64,000 nucleotides of DNA from CAZSLC01 sp964607675 (GCA_964607675.1 CAZSLC010000001.1:62001-126000), one strand, 5' to 3'. Shown: positions 34,165 to 43,310, numbered from the stretch's first letter. Notes: generated from the sequence alone by a model not told the origin. Program-made: numbers and translations.

Positions 34165-36099
34165 ATGATATCGATAAATGATTTAACAGTAGCCTATGGT
34201 GGCTTTACCCTATTAAATGAAATTAATTTTCATATAAGCGACGGAGAGCATATTGCATTAGTTGGTAAAAATGGTGCTGGCAAATCTACTATTCTTAAGT
34301 TGATTATGGGTATCGAATCCCCTTCGAGTGGTAAGATAATGAAACCACAAGGGTTGACCATTGGGTATCTCCCACAGATCATGAATTATTCAAAAGATAA
34401 ATCTGTTCTTGAGGAGACAATGACTGCATTTTCAGATCTATTTCTCATTAAGAAGAGAATCGAAATAGTAAGTAAGGAGCTAACGGAACGTACTGATTAT
34501 AATAGTACACAGTATCAACAATTGATAATAGAGCTCAATGATCTCAATGACAGAATCTTGTATCTTGGATCTGAGTCTCCTTCTCTGTTGGCAGAAAAGA
34601 CTTTGATTGGACTGGGATTTAAAAAAGAGGATCTTACAAGGAGCAGAAGTACATTTTCTCAGGGATGGAATATGAGGGTGGAGTTGGCTAAAGTGCTCCT
34701 TCACAAGCCAGAGGTACTACTTCTCGATGAGCCTACCAACCACCTTGACATCGAATCAATACAATGGCTTGAGGAGTATTTAAAGTCATATGCTGGTTCG
34801 TTGGTGCTAATTTCCCACGATAGGAGGTTCCTTGACAGCGTCACTACTCGCACTGTAGAAATAGTCCTTGGGAAAGTTCATGATTACAAAGTTCCTTACA
34901 GTAAATATATTATTCTTCGTAAAGAAAGGATGGAGCAGCAGAGGGCAGCTTATGAGAATCAGCGAAAGATGATTGAAAAGAGTGAAGAATTTATTGAAAG
35001 ATTCAGGTATAAACCCACCAAATCCAATCAGGTGCAATCGCGCATTAAGCAACTTGATAAAATAGAATTGATAGAGATAGATGAAGAGGACAACTCGGCA
35101 TTAAATGTCAAATTCCCCCCTTCTCCCCGTTCAGGGCAGGTAGTCTTCCAAGCAAAGGAGCTCTCTGCAGGATATATTAGCCCCAGCGGAGTCAAAAAAG
35201 TTCTTTCAGATATAGATATCATCATTCAACGTGGGGAGAAGGTGGCATTTGTGGGGAGAAATGGAGAGGGGAAGAGTACTATGATGAAGGTCATAATTGA
35301 GGAACTTTCTCCACTTGCTGGCACTGCAACAATTGGTCACAATGTTTCCATAGGGTATTATGCCCAAAATCAAGAGGATATTTTAAATAAAAAAGACACT
35401 GTGTTTGACACCCTTGAGAAGGTGGCTGTAGGGGATATTAGATTTAAATTGAGGGATATACTTGCAGCCTTTCTATTTAAAGGTGAAGATATAGACAAAA
35501 AGGTAGCTGTTTTGAGTGGCGGAGAAAGGTCTAGGCTAGCCATGGCAAAGTTAATTCTAAAACCATACAATCTTCTTGCCCTTGATGAGCCCACTAATCA
35601 TATGGATATCAGATCGAAGGATATTTTGAAACAAGCCCTTCAGAAATATGATGGGACGTTGGTGATTGTTTCACATGATAGAGATTTCCTCGATGGGTTG
35701 GTAGATAAGGTGTATGAATACAAAGATGGCAAGGTCAAGGAGTATCTTGGAGGTGTTTCTGAGTTCCTTGAAAGCAAAAAATTGTCTCATCTTACCGATC
35801 TTGAAATAAAAGCTACTACATCACTAAATCAAACCCAGGAACAATCTCTTCCCAAAAGAGAAATTATCACCAAATCAAAGCTCTCTTTTGAAGAACAGAA
35901 AGAATCACGAAAAAAGCAGAAGAAAATCGAGCAATACGAAAAGAAAATTGAACAGCTTGAGAAGCAGATGAAGGATATAGAATCACAACTATCTAACCCA
36001 GTTGCTGGTTTAGATATTGATGGAACCACGAGAAAGTATTTAGAATTAAAACGAGAATTGGATCTTAAAATGGAAGAATGGTCCTCTTTAGAAGATTAA
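34165..36099 (+). CDS. ABC-F family ATPase (Uup/EttA-like)
   Basis: A 644-residue protein with two ABC domains and no membrane segments. Walker A motifs are GKNGAGKS (~34-41) and GRNGEGKS (~364). Signature motifs are FSQGWNMRVELAK in the first domain and LSGGERSRLAMAK in the second. Walker B with DEPTNHLD and DEPTNHMD, and a linker (~240-310) with charged helices, are present. A C-terminal coiled coil (KKIEQYEKKIEQLEKQM) matches Uup-type members. ABC-F proteins act on the ribosome or, for Uup, on DNA or ribosome integrity. Resistance-type function is possible but not indicated. It lies 6 nt after tatC. Confidence 0.92.
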   Translation: MISINDLTVAYGGFTLLNEINFHISDGEHIALVGKNGAGKSTILKLIMGIESPSSGKIMKPQGLTIGYLPQIMNYSKDKSVLEETMTAFSDLFLIKKRIEIVSKELTERTDYNSTQYQQLIIELNDLNDRILYLGSESPSLLAEKTLIGLGFKKEDLTRSRSTFSQGWNMRVELAKVLLHKPEVLLLDEPTNHLDIESIQWLEEYLKSYAGSLVLISHDRRFLDSVTTRTVEIVLGKVHDYKVPYSKYIILRKERMEQQRAAYENQRKMIEKSEEFIERFRYKPTKSNQVQSRIKQLDKIELIEIDEEDNSALNVKFPPSPRSGQVVFQAKELSAGYISPSGVKKVLSDIDIIIQRGEKVAFVGRNGEGKSTMMKVIIEELSPLAGTATIGHNVSIGYYAQNQEDILNKKDTVFDTLEKVAVGDIRFKLRDILAAFLFKGEDIDKKVAVLSGGERSRLAMAKLILKPYNLLALDEPTNHMDIRSKDILKQALQKYDGTLVIVSHDRDFLDGLVDKVYEYKDGKVKEYLGGVSEFLESKKLSHLTDLEIKATTSLNQTQEQSLPKREIITKSKLSFEEQKESRKKQKKIEQYEKKIEQLEKQMKDIESQLSNPVAGLDIDGTTRKYLELKRELDLKMEEWSSLED

Positions 36100-36105
36100 A
36101 GAATT

Positions 36106-36849
36106 ATGGAAGAATTTAAAATGAATTATTTGTTTGGAATGCATCCTGTTAAGGAGGCTGTTCTATCTGGAAAAAAGATTGAAAAAGTGATCTTTAAGCA
36201 AGGTCTCGAGGGGGCTTCATTTAGGGAACTAATGGAAATTCTTCAGGAAAAAGGGATTGCGACTCAGTTTGTTCCCATTGAGAGGATCAATCGCATTGCT
36301 AAGGGCAATCATCAAGGTGTGGTGGCTCTCTTCTCTGCGATAGATTATATTTCACTCGAAGAGATGGTGGAAGTTGCTTTTTCCAAAACCAAATCACCCA
36401 TGATTGTAATGCTTGATGGTGTAAGTGATGTGCGCAATTTTGGAGCAGTTGCACGGAGTGCCGAGTGTGCTGGTGCTGCTGGTATTATTTTACCTGCCAA
36501 AGGTGGTGCCGCCATCAATGCTGATGCAATTAAAACTTCTGCTGGGGCACTACTTCGTATAAATACACATCGTGCCCAAAATCTTAGAATCCCTATTTTC
36601 TTTCTAAAAGAATCTGGTTTTCAGATAATTGCTATTTCGGAAAAAGCAGATAATACTATTTATAATACAGATTTTGATAAACCCACTGCAATTATTATGG
36701 GTTCAGAAGGGAAAGGGATTAGCGATTCTGTCTTAAAATTATGTGATAATAACGCCTCTATTCCCATGGTTGGTGAAATAGGCTCACTAAATGTCTCTGT
36801 AGCCACTTCTATTTGCCTTTTTGAGGCATTAAGACAAAAAAGAAAATAA
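36106..36849 (+). CDS. rlmB: 23S rRNA (guanosine-2'-O)-methyltransferase, RlmB-like (SPOUT)
   Basis: A 247-residue SPOUT methyltransferase. An N-terminal substrate-binding domain (YLFGMHPVKEAV) precedes the knot motifs MLDGVSDVRNFGAVARSAECAGAAG, IIMGSEGKGIS and SIPMVGEIGSLNVSVATSI. This is the TrmH/RlmB pattern, using AdoMet to 2'-O-methylate rRNA. It may start at 36106 (MEEFKMNYLF) or at 36121 (MNYLF). It follows the ABC-F gene by 6 nt, which fits a translation-related pair. Confidence 0.9.
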   Translation: MEEFKMNYLFGMHPVKEAVLSGKKIEKVIFKQGLEGASFRELMEILQEKGIATQFVPIERINRIAKGNHQGVVALFSAIDYISLEEMVEVAFSKTKSPMIVMLDGVSDVRNFGAVARSAECAGAAGIILPAKGGAAINADAIKTSAGALLRINTHRAQNLRIPIFFLKESGFQIIAISEKADNTIYNTDFDKPTAIIMGSEGKGISDSVLKLCDNNASIPMVGEIGSLNVSVATSICLFEALRQKRK

Positions 36850-36861
36850 TTTTCATTTTCC

Positions 36862-36890
36862 GTGCAACAAATCCTTTTGCCTGTTCGTTA
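36862..36890 (+). promoter_or_regulatory. Candidate ECF-sigma autoregulatory promoter
   Basis: GTGCAAC at 36862-36868 and CGTTA at 36886-36890, separated by 17 nt, fit an ECF-type -35/-10 pair of the GCAAC...CGT kind. It lies just before the GTG start of an ECF sigma-factor gene. No TAnnTTTG box is seen here, unlike most upstream regions in the window, which supports autoregulation by the sigma factor. Confidence 0.55.
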
Positions 36891-36912
36891 TTAAATCAGA
36901 AAAACAAACAAG

Positions 36913-37404
36913 GTGAAACAAGGAGAAATCATATCATTTTACAATAAGTATAAGGGGAGACTTTATAACACTTCTCTTAGAATTGTTGGCGACAAGATGG
37001 ATGCCGAGGAGATTGTTCACGATACAATGATAAAATATATCAATTCTAATATCTCTATCTCTGTACCACAGCAAGAGGAAGCTTGGCTTGTTAAGACAAC
37101 TATTAGATCTTCAATTGATTATCTTAGAAAAAGAAAAAGTTATCTCAATCTTGTCGAGGATTATAAAATTGATCTATCCAACAAAGTAATAGATAATAAT
37201 CAGAAAATGGAGGTGGATAGAATCAAGCAGGCACTTATGCTCCTTCCTGATGGATATAGGTCTATTCTATCTTTGGTACTTTTCGAAGGGTATGATTATG
37301 AAGAGATTGCTTCAATTTTTAAAATAAAGGAATCTACTGTACGCTCTCAATACCTCAGAGGTAAATCTAAGTTATTAAGTATTCTTAATTGTTCAACTAA
37401 ATAA
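36913..37404 (+). CDS. ECF RNA polymerase sigma factor
   Basis: A 163-residue sigma-70-type ECF factor with region 2 (LRIVGDKMDAEEIVHDTMIKYI, ~20-45, and the -10 recognition helix around AWLVKTTIRSSIDYLRKRK) and region 4 (LLPDGYRSILSLVLFEGYDYEEIAS, ~107-150). It starts with GTG at 36913; the initial MKQGEIISFYNKYKGRL is typical for the family. It should be held inactive by the membrane protein encoded 9 nt downstream and direct transcription of this operon and perhaps envelope genes. Confidence 0.9.
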   Translation: MKQGEIISFYNKYKGRLYNTSLRIVGDKMDAEEIVHDTMIKYINSNISISVPQQEEAWLVKTTIRSSIDYLRKRKSYLNLVEDYKIDLSNKVIDNNQKMEVDRIKQALMLLPDGYRSILSLVLFEGYDYEEIASIFKIKESTVRSQYLRGKSKLLSILNCSTK

Positions 37405-37413
37405 TTATTTGAT

Positions 37414-37908
37414 ATGGATGATATAGAAAAATATATTAAAGAAAACAAATCGATGTTTGACGAAAAGTTGCTTCCTGATGGAGATCAAGAGCGTTTTTTC
37501 GAAAGATTTGAAAAAGACAAGAAGAGAAGAAGCAAGATGATTTTTTGGTTTACTGCTTGTTCTGCTGCTGCATCAGTGCTACTTATACTTGGATTGTTTA
37601 TTTCCTATAATTCAATATATAATCAAACAGATGAGATAGAGCTGATCTATTATGATTATAATACACAAGTGAATGCGTTGAAAATTGAAATTGACCAACA
37701 AGCAGATAAGAGCTCTATCTTCTCATCACAAGATGAAAAAGAGAGACTCTATCAATCTATAGATAATATTGCCTATGATGCCATACCACTCACCGAATTA
37801 TTACCAAAAGAGATGGATAAAAACGAGAAAATAACCATACTAACAGAGTATTATACAAGAAAAATTGATGGGATTAAATTGCTACAACAAGAAATAAGTA
37901 ATAAATAA
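37414..37908 (+). CDS. Single-pass membrane protein, probable anti-sigma factor
   Basis: A 164-residue protein. An N-terminal cytoplasmic part of ~45 residues with charged helices (MDDIEKYIKENKSMFDEKLL, RFEKDKKRRSK) precedes one transmembrane helix (MIFWFTACSAAASVLLILGLFI) and a periplasmic coiled region of ~95 residues. I recognise no domain family, and no zinc-binding HxxxCxxC motif is seen. Its size, topology and place immediately after an ECF sigma gene make an anti-sigma role likely by inference. Confidence 0.65.
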   Translation: MDDIEKYIKENKSMFDEKLLPDGDQERFFERFEKDKKRRSKMIFWFTACSAAASVLLILGLFISYNSIYNQTDEIELIYYDYNTQVNALKIEIDQQADKSSIFSSQDEKERLYQSIDNIAYDAIPLTELLPKEMDKNEKITILTEYYTRKIDGIKLLQQEISNK

Positions 37909-37927
37909 CTTTTTAAATATTAAAAAA

Positions 37928-38812
37928 ATGAAAAAAATTGTAATGTTGACACTCATGTCACTAATTGTGACTTTGTCATTCGGTGCTACTCTGAAGAAAA
38001 ACTTTAATTTTAATAATTTCAATGAGATCAAAGCCTCAAACACTTTTGATGTCAAAGTGATTAAATCTAATACCTATAAAGTTGAAATTGAATATAGTGA
38101 AGAGTTTAAAAACTATTTAAAAGTAAGGGAAGAGGGGGGGAAGTTGATCTTAGAAATTAATACTAATCTCATGAGTAATTCTCTATCAAGGCATATGAGT
38201 GATTACACTCTAAAAGCAACAGTATATATGCCATCTCTTGAAGGACTTGATTTTAGTGGTGCAACAAAATTTTATACAGATGATACATTTCAAGTTAAAG
38301 ACTTTGAGGCAGATTTCTCTGGAGCTTCACATTTGACGAAACTTAATATTACTGGAGAAAAAGGCGAATTCGACTTTTCAGGAGCCACAAAGGGACATTT
38401 GTACGGAAGTCTCAGTGAAGCTAATTACACAATTTCTGGAGCAAGCAATGTTGTCGTTATGCAAAATAACAATGAAGTTGAAATAGATATTAGTGGAGCA
38501 AGTTTAATAGATTTTGATGGAAATTGCTCAGATGTAAAAATTGATTGTTCAGGTGCCTCAAATGTGACCCTTAATGGCAAGAGTGCTTCCATTGAAATAG
38601 ATTGCTCAGGTGCATCACGCATAATGGCAAGTAAAATGGTATCTCAAACAGTACAAGCAGAGGCTTCAGGTGCTTCAAACATAGTGGTTAATGTTGAAAA
38701 GAAATTAATTGTTGACTTATCGGGTTCTTCAAGTCTTGATTACTATTCTGCTCCAAACATTGTCATGGATGTAATCTCAATAAGCAAAGGATCTTCATTG
38801 AATAAGAGGTAA
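37928..38812 (+). CDS. Head-GIN domain (DUF2807) exported protein
   Basis: A 294-residue exported protein with a signal peptide (MKKIVMLTLMSLIVTLSFGA) and a DUF2807/GIN domain. The striking feature is a ladder of nine short repeats of SGA(S/T) or SGSS (DFSGAT, DFSGAS, DFSGAT, TISGAS, DISGAS, DCSGAS, DCSGAS, EASGAS, DLSGSS) spaced about 12 to 25 residues apart. This fits a right-handed beta-helix in which each repeat is a turn. Some DUF2807 proteins are called auto-transporter adhesins, but nothing here proves adhesion. Third gene of an ECF sigma/anti-sigma unit, followed by a strong terminator. Confidence 0.82.
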   Translation: MKKIVMLTLMSLIVTLSFGATLKKNFNFNNFNEIKASNTFDVKVIKSNTYKVEIEYSEEFKNYLKVREEGGKLILEINTNLMSNSLSRHMSDYTLKATVYMPSLEGLDFSGATKFYTDDTFQVKDFEADFSGASHLTKLNITGEKGEFDFSGATKGHLYGSLSEANYTISGASNVVVMQNNNEVEIDISGASLIDFDGNCSDVKIDCSGASNVTLNGKSASIEIDCSGASRIMASKMVSQTVQAEASGASNIVVNVEKKLIVDLSGSSSLDYYSAPNIVMDVISISKGSSLNKR

Positions 38813-38829
38813 GTTTATCGATGTTTATG

Positions 38830-38869
38830 GAAGTTGACTAAAAATTCTTTTTAGTCAACTTCTTTTTTT
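38830..38869 (+). terminator. Rho-independent terminator of the sigma-factor operon
   Basis: GAAGTTGACTAAAAA (38830-38844), a three-base loop TTC, then the perfect complement TTTTTAGTCAACTTC (38848-38862) and a run of T. This 15-bp perfect hairpin sits 17 nt past the GIN-protein stop and is the strongest terminator in the window. Confidence 0.92.
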
Positions 38870-38870
38870 A

Positions 38871-38878
38871 TACATTTG
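38871..38878 (+). promoter_or_regulatory. -7 box (TACATTTG) of the dipeptidase gene
   Basis: TACATTTG directly follows the terminator and lies 51 nt before the dipeptidase ATG, giving a leader of about 45 nt. No clear TTTG upstream element is seen, because the terminator stem occupies that position. Confidence 0.5.
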
Positions 38879-38929
38879 TTATAAAATAATAGGCTGTAGC
38901 GTAAATAATCTAATCTTATAATTATAAAT

Positions 38930-40039
38930 ATGCGTGATTTTAGTGAAGATTCCTTTGTTTTAGATTCTCATTGTGACACACCCTCAATGCTCCTTGAGAA
39001 TCTTGATTTAGGACAAAAAATGGATAGAGGTCATATTGATTATCTCAGAATGAAAGAGGGGGGGGTTGATGGACTTTTTTTTGCAATATACACATCAAAT
39101 CATCTCTCTGCTGATGAATCTACCAGAAGAGCTCTTGAGTTACTTTCTCGTACCTATGATTCAGTTGATAAAAATAGAGATAAAGTGGCATTTGCCTTTT
39201 CGGTAGCACAGGCACGCAGAAATAAGAGAGAGGGGCTTGGTTCTATTTTTTTAGGAATGGAAAACGGGGCTCCGATACAAAAGGATTTATCTCTACTTAG
39301 ACTTTTTTATAGATTCGGAATAAGATATATGACTCTCACTCATACTGGCAATAATGAGATTTGTGATTCGTGTGCTACAAAGGAGAAGAGATGGGGTGGG
39401 GTTTCCCCTTTTGGGAAGGATGTAATCAAAGAGATGAATAGACTTGGAATCATAGTTGATATATCCCATGTCTCTGATGATAGTTTTTATGATGCGTTAA
39501 AATACTCTAAAACTCCAATTGTAGCAACACATTCTTGCTGTAGAGCATTATGCAACCATCCGAGGAATCTCTCTGATCAAATGATTAAAGATTTGGCTAA
39601 AGGTGGAGGGGTTATTCAGATTAACTTTTATCCCGCGTTTCTTGACGAATCATTTGGTACAAAACAATTTTGGGATTTGGCAGACGAATTTGATGTTAAA
39701 CAGCAAGAGTCAAGGAGGGATTTAAACAATATTGAAAAGAGAGAGGCCTACCATAATATTGAAAAACAACTTATAAATTATCCAGCACCATCTTTCAAAT
39801 TGATAGTGGATCATATTGATCATGTGGTTGATTTGGTGGGTGTTGATCATGTGGGATTAGGTTCTGACTTTGACGGCATTGAAACACCTCCTGAGGGAAT
39901 GAAGGATATTAGTATGTTTCATAGTTTTATAGATGAGTTGAAAAATAGGGGATATTCAGAGGATAACATAAGAGGGATTATGGGAGAAAATTTTTTAAGA
40001 GTCTTCTCACAAGTTGAACAATTTGCAAATATTAAATAA
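38930..40039 (+). CDS. Membrane-dipeptidase-type (M19) dipeptidase
   Basis: A 369-residue M19 dipeptidase. Metal-site motifs are LDSHCDTPS (His and Asp), LGMENGAPI, YMTLTHTGNNEICDSC, THSCCRALCNHPRNLSD and VGLGSDFDG. It hydrolyses dipeptides with broad specificity, and some members accept D-amino acids at the C-terminal position. No signal peptide is visible, so it is likely cytoplasmic. This fits an organism feeding on peptides. It is followed 13 nt later by an SDR gene. Confidence 0.92.
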   Translation: MRDFSEDSFVLDSHCDTPSMLLENLDLGQKMDRGHIDYLRMKEGGVDGLFFAIYTSNHLSADESTRRALELLSRTYDSVDKNRDKVAFAFSVAQARRNKREGLGSIFLGMENGAPIQKDLSLLRLFYRFGIRYMTLTHTGNNEICDSCATKEKRWGGVSPFGKDVIKEMNRLGIIVDISHVSDDSFYDALKYSKTPIVATHSCCRALCNHPRNLSDQMIKDLAKGGGVIQINFYPAFLDESFGTKQFWDLADEFDVKQQESRRDLNNIEKREAYHNIEKQLINYPAPSFKLIVDHIDHVVDLVGVDHVGLGSDFDGIETPPEGMKDISMFHSFIDELKNRGYSEDNIRGIMGENFLRVFSQVEQFANIK

Positions 40040-40052
40040 TAAATAATAAATC

Positions 40053-40808
40053 ATGGATAAGATAGCATTAGTAACTGGAGCAACATCTGGTATTGGTAAA
40101 GAGGTTGCACATTCTTTGGCAGTCAAAGGATACAACTTAATAATCATAGGACGTCGCGAGAAATTACTTTACGAACAATCTCAAGAGCTGTTAAAATATG
40201 GAGGTAAAGTTTTAGAGCTTTCGCTTGATGTTAGAAACAAAGAGGAAGTTGAGCACTATTTTGGTAATATTCCACAAGAATGGAGAAATATTGATGTTTT
40301 AGTTAATAATGCTGGTTTGGCAGTTGGTCTTAACCCTATTCATGAGGGGGTAGTTGATGATTGGGAGAGGATGATTGATACTAATGTAAAGGGGCTTCTA
40401 TATGTGAGTAGAATAGTATCAAAAATAATGGTTGAGAATAAGAAGGGACATATTATCAACCTCTGTTCAATTGCTGGAAAGGAAGTATATCCTAATGGAA
40501 ATGTCTATTGTGCTTCTAAACATGCAGTTGATGCCATTACCAAAGGGATGAGAATAGACCTTTTACCATATGGAATAAAAGTATCACAAATCTGCCCAGG
40601 TGCAGTAGAAACAGAATTTTCAAAAGTTAGGTTCAAAGGAGATGAGGAAAGGGCCTCAAAAGTATATCAAGGATACACTCCATTGACCGCACAGGATATT
40701 GCAAATGCAATACTCTTTATGATTGAGTGTCCACCTCATGTCAATATAAATGACATGGTGATTATGCCAGTTGCGCAAGCCAATTCATCAATCTTTCATA
40801 AAGAATAG
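40053..40808 (+). CDS. Short-chain dehydrogenase/reductase (YdfG-like)
   Basis: A 251-residue SDR with the cofactor loop VTGATSGIGKEVA, NNAGLAVG, catalytic Ser in NLCSIAGKEVYPNGN and YCASKHAVD (YxxxK). The pattern and C-terminal part (ANAILFMIECPPHVNINDMVIMP) match the YdfG group, which oxidises 3-hydroxy acids and L-allo-threonine or serine with NADP. Arg in GRRE after the second strand supports NADP(H). Physiological substrate unknown; it is paired with a dipeptidase gene. Confidence 0.88.
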   Translation: MDKIALVTGATSGIGKEVAHSLAVKGYNLIIIGRREKLLYEQSQELLKYGGKVLELSLDVRNKEEVEHYFGNIPQEWRNIDVLVNNAGLAVGLNPIHEGVVDDWERMIDTNVKGLLYVSRIVSKIMVENKKGHIINLCSIAGKEVYPNGNVYCASKHAVDAITKGMRIDLLPYGIKVSQICPGAVETEFSKVRFKGDEERASKVYQGYTPLTAQDIANAILFMIECPPHVNINDMVIMPVAQANSSIFHKE

Positions 40809-40813
40809 CACTC

Positions 40814-42025
40814 CTAAAGGATATTGTTATTCTTTAGAATTGATTCAATAGATAAAACATTGGTCCAAAGGCTTATGTCGTCTCTATTTCCAAATAGTAT
40901 AATCGAGACATTTTGATCTGGATAAGTAGCTTCATATGTTTGAAATCCGCCATTCCCACCAGTGTGATATATCTTGAATATTTCATCGTTTTCTTTCTCT
41001 ATAAACCAACCATAGCCATACCATGTGTTGGGCCTGTTTTGGTAGCTGCTGAAGGGGGAGTTTGAAACGACTGTTTTTGGGGTTTGCGCTTCTAATATTG
41101 ATTTTGGAGAGATTACTTTATTATTACTAATTGAGTTGAACCAATTTACAAATTGATGAGTAGAAGTGTATATTCCTCCATCTGCCTTTGTTGCAAAGAA
41201 GGTCTCTTCTCCATAGTCACACTCTTTAAATTTGCCGAAGCTTTTTGCACCTTTTTTTATCTCGTTTGCAGCTGCCTCAGCCTCAGGGGAGCGTTCACTC
41301 TCTGTCCCCTTATTTGATAAATTATCTTCACTTAGAATATATCCATGAGCCATATTAGGAATGTTTTTTTCAGGTGAAAAATATATAGTACTATTCATAT
41401 TAGAGGGGGTAAATATGAATTTTTTCATATAATCTTCAAACGACATTCCACTTGCTTGTTCAATGATTACATATAACAGTTGAAAAGTAGGATTGACATA
41501 TTCATAGTTAGAGCCAGGCTCGAACCTTAGTTCAGTGATCTCTTCCATATATTTAATAGATTCTATATCAGTGCAATATAATACAAAATCTCGATTGTCT
41601 CTTGGACGTTGATCCATAATACCAGAGGAGTGAGATAGTAAATGTCTGATAGTTATTTTATTAAAAAAATCGGCTTTAAATGAGGGGAAATACTTCTTCA
41701 CGTTATCATCGAGTGATATTTTCCCTTCCTCGGCGAGTTTCATAATAGCAACAGCGGTGAATTGTTTTGATATAGAGGCGATATTAAAAAAAGTATTCCC
41801 ATCTATTTTAGCCTTTGTCTCAAGGTCAGATATTCCAAATCCCTTATCATAGATGATGGTATCATTCTTCAGAATAAGTATTGCAGCACCAGGTTCATCG
41901 GGGTTGTAGATTGAATTAAAATATTTATCGAGTTCGATCGTCATCTTTTTGTTTATTAAAGTATTATTTGTGCATGAACTTGAAAAAATCAAGGTTGCCA
42001 ATAACATAACAATTACATTATTCAT
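40814..42025 (-). CDS. Beta-lactamase-family serine hydrolase lipoprotein
   Basis: A 403-residue class C beta-lactamase/penicillin-binding-protein-like hydrolase. The signal peptide ends in FSSSC, a lipobox with Cys18. The catalytic SxxK is SISK (Ser84, Lys87). The second motif is YEYVN and the third YHTGGNGG. Such proteins are esterases, D-aminopeptidases or cell-wall hydrolases more often than true beta-lactamases. It is the last gene of the pyrD-cinA-hydrolase operon and converges on the SDR gene, leaving 5 nt between stops. Resistance is not implied. Confidence 0.82.
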   Translation of the reverse strand: MNNVIVMLLATLIFSSSCTNNTLINKKMTIELDKYFNSIYNPDEPGAAILILKNDTIIYDKGFGISDLETKAKIDGNTFFNIASISKQFTAVAIMKLAEEGKISLDDNVKKYFPSFKADFFNKITIRHLLSHSSGIMDQRPRDNRDFVLYCTDIESIKYMEEITELRFEPGSNYEYVNPTFQLLYVIIEQASGMSFEDYMKKFIFTPSNMNSTIYFSPEKNIPNMAHGYILSEDNLSNKGTESERSPEAEAAANEIKKGAKSFGKFKECDYGEETFFATKADGGIYTSTHQFVNWFNSISNNKVISPKSILEAQTPKTVVSNSPFSSYQNRPNTWYGYGWFIEKENDEIFKIYHTGGNGGFQTYEATYPDQNVSIILFGNRDDISLWTNVLSIESILKNNNIL

Positions 42026-42032
42026 ATTCTTT

Positions 42033-43310
42033 TTAGTGTTTAATGATACAGGTTCGCAGCAAATTTAAGCTATTTGAAGCAAATCTCTCAATATTTCTCT
42101 CTCTATCAGAGGTAAATCTCAAAAAACGAGGTATAGTTTCTATTTCTCCTAATATATTCCTTTTCCCTATTGCTATCCATACACTTCCAACTGGTTTTTC
42201 TTTTGTTCCACCATCTGGTCCTGCAATTCCAGAGACAGCAATAGAATAGTCGCAATTTAATGCATTGATTGCCCCCTCAGCCATCTCACAGGCACATTCT
42301 TTACTAACTGCCCCATAATTTTTGATTGTATCCTCCCTCACTTTTAGCATAGATATTTTAATATCATTGTGATATGATATAATGGATCCTTTATAATATT
42401 TTGAAGATCCTGGTACAGATGTTATTAATGAGGCTATTCTTCCACCAGTACAAGATTCTGCAGTGCATAATGTGGCATTTTCCCTAATCAAAATATCCCC
42501 AATTACCTTTTGAAGCGAATCATCATCTTCTCCATAGATTGAATCTCCTAATAATGGAATCAATTTCTTAAATTCTCTGTTAATGATCTCCATTCCATCA
42601 CCTTTATCGTCATAAATTGATAAACGTAACCTCACTCCGTAGATAGGATTGGGAAGATATGCAAGTTTAAGTTCTTTTGGAAGTGCATTTTCCCACTCTT
42701 CAATTTTGTCTGAAAGAGTTGATTCAGGTATTCCGAATGTAGCAATAGTTTTATGGATAATTTTATCTAAACACATTGAATTACAGATGTCTTCAATGAC
42801 TTTAGGTAGAAGGGCAATAGTCTCAAATGGTACCCCTGGAAGGGAATATAAAATGGGAGAGTGGGGGTATTGTTTTTTTGAAAAGTGCAAAGAAATACAT
42901 GGAGCAGTACCTATAAGATTTGGAATTACCTTTGAACCTTTCGGCACTAGTGCTTGTTCAATGTTAATCTTTGAAAGTTCAATTCCTCTATATGAGAGGA
43001 TAGATTTGACGATTGAAAGTTGTTCAGCGTTAGTTTCAAATTCTGTTGTACCAAATAGGGTGGCTAATGCTTTCTTAGTAATATCATCTTTAGTTGGTCC
43101 CAACCCACCGGTAACAATTACTATGTCATTGTATCTGAGGCAATTATTAAGTGAATCGATGATTTGTTTATTATCATCTCCAATAGAAAGCATTGATTGA
43201 ACTCTAATCCCTATTCTATTTAGGTTGTTTGCTATGACAGATGAGTTTGTATCAATAATTTGACCAATGAGTATTTCATCACCAATTGTACAAATAGCAG
43301 CTTGTTTCAT
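42033..43310 (-). CDS. cinA: CinA: competence/damage-inducible protein, NMN amidohydrolase
   Basis: A 425-residue full-length CinA. The N-terminal molybdopterin-binding-like domain has IGDEILIGQIIDTNSS and VTGGLGPTKDD (ADP-ribose-pyrophosphatase-type). The C-terminal domain has CTAESCTGGRIASLITSVPGSS, GAVSKECACEMAEGA and VSGIAGPDGGTKEKPVG, the nicotinamide-mononucleotide amidase domain. It recycles pyridine nucleotides. Its ATG overlaps the pyrD stop by 4 nt. Confidence 0.95.
   Translation of the reverse strand: MKQAAICTIGDEILIGQIIDTNSSVIANNLNRIGIRVQSMLSIGDDNKQIIDSLNNCLRYNDIVIVTGGLGPTKDDITKKALATLFGTTEFETNAEQLSIVKSILSYRGIELSKINIEQALVPKGSKVIPNLIGTAPCISLHFSKKQYPHSPILYSLPGVPFETIALLPKVIEDICNSMCLDKIIHKTIATFGIPESTLSDKIEEWENALPKELKLAYLPNPIYGVRLRLSIYDDKGDGMEIINREFKKLIPLLGDSIYGEDDDSLQKVIGDILIRENATLCTAESCTGGRIASLITSVPGSSKYYKGSIISYHNDIKISMLKVREDTIKNYGAVSKECACEMAEGAINALNCDYSIAVSGIAGPDGGTKEKPVGSVWIAIGKRNILGEIETIPRFLRFTSDRERNIERFASNSLNLLRTCIIKH

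Noticed and set aside
40800..40835. AAAGAATA and TATTCTTT inverted repeat between the SDR and serine-hydrolase genes, as a two-way terminator
   Set aside because: Only 8 AT-rich base pairs with a 20-nt loop, no T-run of useful length, and both arms overlap coding ends.
40814..42025. Antibiotic-resistance beta-lactamase
   Set aside because: SxxK and YxN motifs place it in the broad serine-hydrolase family, but lipoprotein export, operon with pyrD/cinA and lack of a close class C signature make resistance an unsupported claim.
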